This document shows, piece by piece, positions 61,929-64,000 of a stretch of DNA of 64,000 nucleotides; the first letter of the stretch is position 1; each line of letters opens with the position of its first letter. A program made the translations under genes and the position numbers. The notes below the pieces were generated by a model. The model ran no database searches. It had not been told where the DNA came from and saw nothing but the letters and a program-made list of their open reading frames with translations. Origin of the DNA: WTFY01 sp965203725 (lineage in GTDB: Bacteria; Pseudomonadota; Gammaproteobacteria; UBA4575); NCBI GenBank assembly GCA_965203725.1, contig CBDBDH010000002.1:186001-250000 (forward strand), in the 5' to 3' direction.

Positions 61929-64000
61929 TTATTGAGGGATGCCGGTATCCGACATGGCGCTCTGCAGCTCAGCCAGGCTCGTAACCGGAGACTTGCACTG
62001 TAGGCCTTCACATATATAGGCAACGACGCCTTCCGGGCTGGGCTTGAGATATTTCTTTTCCGCCAGTCCTGCCGGCAGATTTCCTTCGTCTGCATGGATG
62101 GCAAATACCAGTCGCCCCGGGTGATAACCCCGGGTGCATTGCTGTTGCCACTTTTCAAGAGCGCCCTTTTCTCCGCGCAAAATAATGATCTGCAGCGGAT
62201 AGTATTTTTCTTCATACGCGGTGATCAGACTGGCATGTCCCATAGGTGCCTGCGTGACGGCCTGGCCTGCAAACTGCAACACCCGTTCTGCTGCATCGAG
62301 GTACTCTGTTTTCCCCAGCAGGTAACTCAGGCGGGCCAATGCCGTGGCAGCAATTCCGTTGCCGGAAGGCATCGCCTCGTCGCTCAGTGTTTTGGATCGC
62401 TGTATAAGCCGCTCATGATCTACAGATGTGAAGTAGAAGCCGCCCGAGGCATGGTCCTCAAATTTTTCCAGCAATACATCGGCGATTTCACAGGCCCAGC
62501 TCAAATCCTGGCTGCACCAGCGCACTTGCAGGATTTCCAAAATGGCGTCCAGCAAGAACGAGTAGTCGTCCAGGTAAGCGTCAAGATGCGCGGTGCCGTC
62601 CTTGTACGTGGCTGCCAGGTGTTGACGGGTCCACATGGTGTTGCGTAAAAAATCCAAAGCGCGCTGTGCCGACTGTATGTATTCGGACTGTTCCAGCACC
62701 CGGCCCGTGATGGCCATGCCGCGGATCATCAAGGCATTCCAGCTGCTCAGGATCTTTTCATCACGGCCGGGACGCACGCGCTGCTCGCGCTGGGAAAAAA
62801 GTTTTTGCTTGGCCTGGCCGAGCAGGGCATCAAACTTCTCTTCGGATACGCCAGCCCTTTGACACACCTCATCCCGGTTGACGAAGGTATGCAGATGATA
62901 CCGGCCTTCAAAATTGGCATCCCGGTCCAGACCATAGTGGGGTGCGAATACGGCATATTCTTCCTGGTCGAGTATCTTCTCGACCTGTTCGCGGTCCCAG
63001 ACGTAGTACGTGCCTTCGCCGCCCTCGGAATCTGCGTCCAGGGAGGAATAGTAGCCCCCCTCGGGCGATTGCATCTCGCGCATGACCCATTGTGCCGTGC
63101 CCTCGCACACGCTCCTGAACTGTTCCGTGCCTGTCAGGGCAAATGCCTGCGCATACAAGGCCAGCAGAGGACCGTTGTCATACAGCATTTTTTCGAAGTG
63201 AGGGATCATCCAGTGGGAATCCACCGAGTACCGGCAAAAACCTCCGCCAACCTGGTCGAAGAGACCGCCTGCTGCCATTTTCTCCAGGCTGTAGAGCGCG
63301 GCGTGCAAGGAGCGTGGGCTGTCCTGTCGCGCCCGTTTTGATTGCGAGTAGTGGCGCAACAGCCGCTCAATATGGGTAGGATGGGGAAACTTGGGCGCGC
63401 TCCCGAAGCCCCCGTCCTTCGCGTCAAAGGCCTGCTCTATCTGGTGGTTGCAACTCCTGAAGATCTCGGGAGAGAGGTCTGTCTTGGTATAGTTGGGCTC
63501 GTGGATTTGTTGCAGCACGTCTTGTATGGACCGGTTTTGCGCCTTGATCTCTTCGCGCCGCTGCTGAAAAACACCTGAAATATGCTGCAGCAGGTCCTTG
63601 AATGCCGGCAGCCCGTGGCGTGCCTCGTTCGGGAAATACGTCCCCCCGAAAAACGGCACCTGGTCGTCCGGGGTCAGGAACATGGTGAGTGGCCAGCCCC
63701 CCGTACGTTGCGTAAGTACAAACTGGGCAGTCTGGTAGATCTTGTCGATGTCCGGGCGTTCCTCGCGGTCGATTTTGATATTGATGAACAATTCGTTCAT
63801 TATTTTTGCAGTGGCCTCGTCTTCGAAGGATTCGTGCGCCATGACATGGCACCAGTGGCAGGCAGAATATCCGATCGACAATAGGATCGGTTTGTTTTCC
63901 AGTTTGGCAAGCTCAAGTGCTTCACTGCTCCACGGGTACCACTGCACGGGGTTGTCGGCATGTTGCAGCAGGTACGGGCTCGTTTGCCCCACCAGATGGT
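61929..64000 (-). CDS. YyaL-type thioredoxin-domain / six-hairpin protein (5' end cut by window edge)
   Basis: A long protein of the DUF255/YyaL (spermatogenesis-associated 20-like) family. The N-terminal thioredoxin-like domain has TSPYLLQHADNPVQWYPW and SIGYSACHWCHVMAHESF with CxxC-type Cys near the start, then TGGWPLTMFLTPD; the rest is an alpha/alpha barrel resembling six-hairpin glycosidases (GGFGSAPKFPHP near residue 195, GGGFCRYSVDSHWMIPHFEKML near 250). The frame stays open to 64,000 with HLVGQTSPY, so the true start lies outside. Function is unknown. Confidence 0.9.
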   Translation of the reverse strand, partial: HLVGQTSPYLLQHADNPVQWYPWSSEALELAKLENKPILLSIGYSACHWCHVMAHESFEDEATAKIMNELFINIKIDREERPDIDKIYQTAQFVLTQRTGGWPLTMFLTPDDQVPFFGGTYFPNEARHGLPAFKDLLQHISGVFQQRREEIKAQNRSIQDVLQQIHEPNYTKTDLSPEIFRSCNHQIEQAFDAKDGGFGSAPKFPHPTHIERLLRHYSQSKRARQDSPRSLHAALYSLEKMAAGGLFDQVGGGFCRYSVDSHWMIPHFEKMLYDNGPLLALYAQAFALTGTEQFRSVCEGTAQWVMREMQSPEGGYYSSLDADSEGGEGTYYVWDREQVEKILDQEEYAVFAPHYGLDRDANFEGRYHLHTFVNRDEVCQRAGVSEEKFDALLGQAKQKLFSQREQRVRPGRDEKILSSWNALMIRGMAITGRVLEQSEYIQSAQRALDFLRNTMWTRQHLAATYKDGTAHLDAYLDDYSFLLDAILEILQVRWCSQDLSWACEIADVLLEKFEDHASGGFYFTSVDHERLIQRSKTLSDEAMPSGNGIAATALARLSYLLGKTEYLDAAERVLQFAGQAVTQAPMGHASLITAYEEKYYPLQIIILRGEKGALEKWQQQCTRGYHPGRLVFAIHADEGNLPAGLAEKKYLKPSPEGVVAYICEGLQCKSPVTSLAELQSAMSDTGIPQ

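Overview
The window is a dense, mostly housekeeping stretch of a gammaproteobacterial chromosome, moderately GC-rich by eye (no composition was computed). The assignment rests on gene order: ruvX-pyrR-pyrB-pyrC' next to yggS-proC-yggT-metX, zapB-like/zapA/6S RNA divergent from pepP-ubiH-ubiI, rplM-rpsI and trpGDC are arrangements familiar from Pseudomonas and Chromatiales-type bacteria. A tkt-gap-pgk-pyk-fba (class I) sugar-phosphate operon, with rpe and rpiA nearby, fits an autotroph or methylotroph, but no RuBisCO, methane or sulfur genes are present to decide this. The species cannot be named from the sequence.

Layout. 1-12,101 (minus strand): a long tight cluster transcribed metK-ahcY-rsmE-gshB-yqgE-ruvX-pyrR-pyrB-pyrC'-pyrK-yggS-proC-yggT-metX. 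It joins the SAM/homocysteine cycle, glutathione, pyrimidine and proline synthesis. Its dihydroorotase-like gene has lost the metal-binding HxH motif. 12,196-18,974 (plus): a redoxin and a complete tripartite RND efflux system (outer-membrane factor, adaptor, pump). 19,000-23,185: an accessory island with a Rieske oxygenase, a convergent gene encoding a GPP34 (GOLPH3-like) domain fused to a cytochrome P450, and a decayed tnpB-type transposase fragment. 23,186-31,950 (plus): tkt-gap-pgk-pyk-fba, then glnK-amtB. 32,005-37,586: bioD and purC (minus), purE-purK-acuI (plus), and a fused SpmA/SpmB-like membrane protein (minus). 37,812-42,444: rpe and trpE-G-D-C. 42,617-49,113: zinc alcohol dehydrogenase, hemerythrin, OsmC, speD, then coq7 and a GlcF-like iron-sulfur protein (minus), a thioredoxin-like ferredoxin, a structured leader or small RNA, and rplM-rpsI. 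49,265-57,422: rpiA, ilvA, a histone-H1-like repeat protein, an EVE protein, 6S RNA, zapA, a ZapB-like gene, pepP, ubiH and ubiI. 57,472-64,000: a tungstate-type ABC transporter, gcvH, tpx, an acyltransferase and a truncated YyaL-type protein.

The best candidate for something undescribed is the GPP34-P450 fusion. It pairs a domain known for binding membrane phosphoinositides with a P450 whose I-helix lacks the usual acid-threonine pair. It sits tail to tail with a Rieske oxygenase that resembles sterol/steroid-type oxygenases, next to transposase debris. Coq7 and two UbiH-family hydroxylases in the same window could together supply all three ring hydroxylations of ubiquinone synthesis.
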